Below are positions 40,775 to 43,678 of a stretch of 43,678 nt of DNA, piece after piece; the first letter of the stretch is position 1, and every line of letters starts with the position of its first letter. The stretch is taken from assembly GCA_002367105.1 (NCBI GenBank), contig DFCS01000027.1:6691-50368 (forward strand). The letters run 5' to 3'. A program made the position numbers and the translations under genes. The notes under the pieces are model-generated. The model worked only from the letters and a program-made list of their open reading frames with translations. It searched no databases and was not told the DNA's origin. Source of the stretch: Hungatella sp. UBA3048. GTDB taxonomy: Bacteria; Bacillota; Clostridia; Lachnospirales; Lachnospiraceae.

Positions 40775-42112
40775 GTGGACAGTTTAAAAGCTCGTGTTGT
40801 AACAGTAAGGTTTAAAGAAGCAAATGAAAGAGAAAAAAAGGAATTTGAACAGCAGGTAAAAAGGTTAAAAGAGCATTACGGTGATGTGGCAGTTTTTTTG
40901 GACCCGGTCTGGATCGGTGAAGAGATGCCGGAGGCAGATGCGATCGTATTCCCTCAGTTGATCGGTGCTGTGTACAGCCAAAAAGAGCTACTTCAGTCCT
41001 ATAACAAACCGATGGTGGTTCTCACTTCTCCGTTTGGAACTGTCGAAATGTGGGATTGGGAAATTATTTCCTTTTTGAGAAGCAATGGAATGAACGTGTT
41101 TTCTCCCTACAGCATTGAACTGGCAAAGGTAATATTAAGGGCAATCGCGGTAAAACAGCATTTGAGAGGAGCAAAATTCTTGATGTTCCAGGACGATCCC
41201 GGAGAGGGAATGCAAGCCAACATTTTCAAACGCTTTTACTGGTGGGAACAGCAATGCACAGAACAGATGGAGAAGTCCTTTGGCATTCAGATTATTTATA
41301 AAAGCTGGAAGAGTGTGAACCAGAGAGCAGTAGGGGTATCTGATGAAACCGCAGAACTTTTATTCGATACATGGAATGTGAATGCTAAAAATGTAAGCAG
41401 AGAATCCAAAATACTGGTGGCAAAATTGTATATTGCGGTAAAAGAAGTGATTGACGAACTTGGAGGAGTTGATGGTGTTGGCGCAAACTGCTTAAATGAA
41501 TCTATGAGTTGCCAGACAACTCCTTGCCTGGTTTGGAGTATGCTGTTTGAAAACGAGGGAATCATCTGGTGCTGTGAGGGAGATACGCTGACACTGCTGA
41601 GCACGTATATTTTGTATCAGTCGTTGAAGCAGCCAATTATGATGACGAATATATATCCATTCCTGGTAGGAAAGGCGGCCTGCAGTCATGAAAGAATTGA
41701 AGATTTTCCGGAAGTAGACGAGCCGGAAAACCATGCATTGGGAGTACATTGCGGCTATGCAGGATTTGCTCCAAGGACATTCTGTTCGAAGTGGAAAATG
41801 GTTCCGAAGGTATTGGAAATCGTTAATGAAAAAGCCTATATGATTGATTGTGAAATGACGGAAGGAGACATTGTTCTTGCAAAAATCATGCCTACTTTCG
41901 ATAAAATAACGGTTATTCCGGCGAAGCTGGAAAAATATGTGCAGTTCCCGGGTACAGATGCCGAAAATGCCTCTTTGATTTATTACCAGAATGGAGAAGG
42001 TGTTATGGAGGAGTTATCCAGCCATCATCAGATGATAATTGCGGGAAAGCAAAAGGCAAAAATTGAGCAGATTGCGAAAGTGTTCCAGTGGGAGGCAAAG
42101 ATTATTTTATAA
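40775..42112 (+). CDS. L-fucose/L-arabinose isomerase-like protein
   Basis: 445 aa of the FucI/AraA-like fold. The N-terminal half has the dispersed DAIVFPQLIGAVYSQKELL and PMVVLTSPFGTVEMWDWE. The metal region shows NCLNESMSCQTTPCLVWS and IIWCCEGDTLTLLS, with the expected glutamate and aspartate. The C-terminus has SHHQMIIAG, where a histidine is the usual third ligand. It is shorter than true L-fucose isomerase (about 590 aa) and belongs to the broad fucose-isomerase-related proteins of unknown substrate. GAGAGGTGAGCATC favours GTG 40775 over GTG 40766. It may convert an aldose to the ketose used by the FGGY kinase. Confidence 0.75.
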   Translation: MDSLKARVVTVRFKEANEREKKEFEQQVKRLKEHYGDVAVFLDPVWIGEEMPEADAIVFPQLIGAVYSQKELLQSYNKPMVVLTSPFGTVEMWDWEIISFLRSNGMNVFSPYSIELAKVILRAIAVKQHLRGAKFLMFQDDPGEGMQANIFKRFYWWEQQCTEQMEKSFGIQIIYKSWKSVNQRAVGVSDETAELLFDTWNVNAKNVSRESKILVAKLYIAVKEVIDELGGVDGVGANCLNESMSCQTTPCLVWSMLFENEGIIWCCEGDTLTLLSTYILYQSLKQPIMMTNIYPFLVGKAACSHERIEDFPEVDEPENHALGVHCGYAGFAPRTFCSKWKMVPKVLEIVNEKAYMIDCEMTEGDIVLAKIMPTFDKITVIPAKLEKYVQFPGTDAENASLIYYQNGEGVMEELSSHHQMIIAGKQKAKIEQIAKVFQWEAKIIL

Positions 42113-42135
42113 ATAACGAGAAGGAGAAAATGGTT

Positions 42136-42624
42136 ATGAAGCAGTTAATAGGGGCGGGGATTAGTTTTGGTATTATTGGTGCAATATTAACAGAGCTTGG
42201 TGGAGCATATGGAATTCTAACCTGGGTGTGTTTCGTTGCAATGTTATCCTACTGCTGCACAGAGGGCGGAAAAAGAGGATTGATGATTAATATGGCAACA
42301 AATTTGGTTGGAGTCATGGAAGGCGGTTTGATTCTTCTGCTTGGGAGACTGATACCACTTCATTATTCTGCAGGAATCGCAGCGTTTTTGGTTGTAATTA
42401 TTATGTGTACACAAGCAAATTTTAAGTTATTGAGCTTTATTCCGGGAACATTTGCAGGCTGTGCAAGTTTATTTGGTGCAAATAATGATTGGAAGAATGT
42501 TGTTATTGCTCTTATTATTGGGAATGTTGCTGCAGTGATAGGTCAGGTATCTGGTAATATGATCGGTGCAGCGTTGGAAAAAAAATTGCAACCGGAAATG
42601 AATTCACAGAATTTAAATCAGTAG
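42136..42624 (+). CDS. DUF1097-type small membrane protein
   Basis: 162 aa, almost wholly hydrophobic, with five or six helices (about 3-25, 30-48, 52-75, 78-100, 105-122, 128-150) and a polar tail EKKLQPEMNSQNLNQ. GGAYGILTWVCFVAMLSYCC, GLMINMATNLVGVMEGGLIL and FIPGTFAGCASLFGANNDWK resemble the DUF1097 (YcdZ-like) family, found next to sugar and alcohol utilisation genes. It is the only membrane protein of the operon, so it is the candidate uptake or export route, but no transport function is proven for the family. ATG 42136 is nine bases from AAGGAG (42121-42126); ATG 42130 is too close. Confidence 0.7.
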   Translation: MKQLIGAGISFGIIGAILTELGGAYGILTWVCFVAMLSYCCTEGGKRGLMINMATNLVGVMEGGLILLLGRLIPLHYSAGIAAFLVVIIMCTQANFKLLSFIPGTFAGCASLFGANNDWKNVVIALIIGNVAAVIGQVSGNMIGAALEKKLQPEMNSQNLNQ

Positions 42625-42813
42625 TATAATCTGATTTATGTCCTTGAGAAAAGACGGCAGATAATTTTCCTGAGCGACATCAAAAGTGTGACAAATGTCT
42701 GTTCGCTGATAAAAAAAGACAAAGCCGGTCCATGATACTGCAGCCTGTACCGGATCTCCGGAGAATATGTTACATTTTTAAAGAAAGTATTTTATTTCTT
42801 TTTCTTGTCTGGA
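42625..42813. other. Gap without a recognisable gene
   Basis: No open frame with a ribosome site. CCGGT (42727-42731) and ACCGG (42750-42754) can form a weak hairpin, the only terminator-like signal after the DUF1097 gene. It has no T-run. The stretch is probably eroded insertion-sequence flank. Confidence 0.5.
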
Positions 42814-42990
42814 TCATAGATTTCTTCCGAAAATTCCGTTAAAATACGGCGATGTATCAATGTAGTTATAAATCGTTTTGATCAAGCAGGGAATTTCCTC
42901 TTTATGAACGGTATAAATATGAGCAATGGACTGACCCTGCTGAATCAACGGTGTCAGAAGACAGTCCAATTCAAAAAGTTGCTGCCGAGC
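42814..42990 (-). pseudogene. IS30-family transposase fragment
   Basis: The - strand reads RQQLFELDCLLTPLIQQGQS, then IAHIYTVHKEEIPCLIKTIYNYID, a close match to the IS30 transposase region before its DDE domain (LTPLIxxGQSxxHIY...EIPCSxRTIYNYID). After that the frame diverges and stops at 42814. Neither the N-terminal helix-turn-helix nor the catalytic domain is present. It abuts the broken end of the ISL3 copy. Confidence 0.75.
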
Positions 42991-43546
42991 AGCCAGGTGA
43001 CTCCGGCAGAATATTCAGAATTCGATGCTTCTTTGGATCAACAAGCATACATTGATATTTCCTTGTAGAGGCATTCCCTTTAAATTCGTCAATGGATAAC
43101 GGCTTCAGGCAGTTTATCCGGTGGTGCATAATGGATCGTATCCAAAAGTCTGCAGATCGTTGGTACAGAAACACCAGTAAGGAGTGAAACCTGCTTGAGA
43201 GAGAAGGTCTGGTGAAGGAGTGAAATAACATAAAAAGCCAGTCTTCTGGTTCTACGGTGATAGGAAGGAAGAAAGGAATAGTGTTCCAAAAACCTTTTCC
43301 CGTAGGAAATACATAGATAACGCCGTTTGCGAAGGACTAGAGTGACAGTCTTTCCCTGAAAAGGTAAATCATCAATTTCCTGGATTCGATAATCATGAAC
43401 TCTTTTTGTTTTGCAGCCACAACAGGGGCAGATCTACTCAGAGGGTCTGGTTTCAATGAAAACCTTTAAGAAAGAGTCTACCTGAATCACTTTTTTATAA
43501 AAACATCTTCCAAGTCTAAGATAGCCTTGCTATAATTAGGATACAT
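42991..43546 (-). pseudogene. ISL3-family transposase, decayed and truncated
   Basis: The - strand begins at an ATG (43546) with GGAGGTGA just upstream and reads MYPNYSKAILDLEDVFIKK, a frameshift near 43490, VIQVDSFLKVFIETRPSE, an in-frame TAG, then ICPCCGCKTKRVHDYRIQE, LRKRRYLCISYGKRF, FLPSYHRRTRRLA and SIDEFKGNASTRKYQC. Relative to ISL3 transposases it has two frameshifts (about 43490 and about 43100), a stop codon near 43438, and a zinc-ribbon cysteine replaced (CISYGKRF instead of C-x-x-CGKRF). It is cut off after DPKKHRILNILPE, where IS30 sequence begins. It is not functional. Confidence 0.8.
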
Positions 43547-43620
43547 CTATAAGAGGTCACCTCCGTTAACATTAAACTTTCGTCGGGATAATGCATTTGG
43601 GAGGCTTCTTATAGATGTAT
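43541..43620 (-). repeat. 14-base inverted repeat around the ISL3 transposase start
   Basis: ATACATCTATAAGA (43541-43554) and TCTTATAGATGTAT (43607-43620) are perfect inverted copies 52 bases apart. In a - strand transcript the downstream arm includes the transposase ATG, while the ribosome site lies in the loop. The last 58 bases of the window (43621-43678) show no gene. Confidence 0.75.
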
Positions 43621-43678
43621 TTTATTACAGTCAAGACCACCCGTAAATGAAATGCACCGTAAGCGTCTTATAAGTACG

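Noticed and set aside
1..43678. CRISPR arrays, tRNA or rRNA genes, prophage modules
   Set aside because: No regularly spaced direct repeats, no cloverleaf sequences and no phage structural genes were noticed on either strand by reading.

Overview
The window looks like chromosome from a spore-forming, low-to-mid GC Firmicute of the Lachnospiraceae (Lacrimispora / Clostridium saccharolyticum type). This is inferred from gene content and protein style: SpoIIID, a SipL-type SPOCS-LysM protein, a CotS-type coat kinase and a YtvI-type membrane protein, a T-box in front of a short ProRS, an AraC-type YesN with a YesM kinase, and strong AGGAGG ribosome sites. No database search was possible.

Layout. 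1-129 is the 3' end of spoIIID, followed by a terminator. 216-574 is an orphan structured RNA with its own promoter and terminator; a raiA-motif RNA is my best guess. 666-7509 is a six-gene polyamine operon: arginine decarboxylase, SpeE-like aminopropyltransferase, carboxy(nor)spermidine dehydrogenase and decarboxylase, agmatine deiminase, and N-carbamoylputrescine amidase. It makes putrescine from arginine through agmatine and carries parts of two different spermidine routes. 7576-23300 is a core region: a PrcB-like lipoprotein, cysE, sipL, a GIY-YIG protein, hemolysin III, a nitroreductase, an RluA-type synthase, ytvI, T-box-proS, cca, a cotS-like gene, phosphoglucomutase, a PF06541 membrane protein with an 11-residue repeat tail, and an ABC-F ATPase. 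Several sporulation genes here have sigma-E-like promoters.

23454-32692 is an amino-sugar uptake operon: YesM sensor kinase, solute-binding lipoprotein, two permeases, a cysteine-rich Gfo/Idh oxidoreductase, YesN response regulator, nagB and nagA. The sensor and regulator are separated by the transporter genes they probably control.

33341-42624 is a second sugar block: a divergent DeoR repressor facing an eight-gene operon of a DeoC-like aldolase, Gfo/Idh dehydrogenase, zinc alcohol dehydrogenase, FGGY kinase, TIM-barrel isomerase/epimerase, a second Gfo/Idh resembling levoglucosan dehydrogenases, an L-fucose-isomerase-like protein and a DUF1097 membrane protein. It matches no textbook sugar pathway that I know. 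Decayed insertion sequences lie on both sides (IS21 and IS256 remnants on the left, IS30 and ISL3 remnants on the right), as expected of an acquired catabolic island. This block is the best candidate in the window for an undescribed system.
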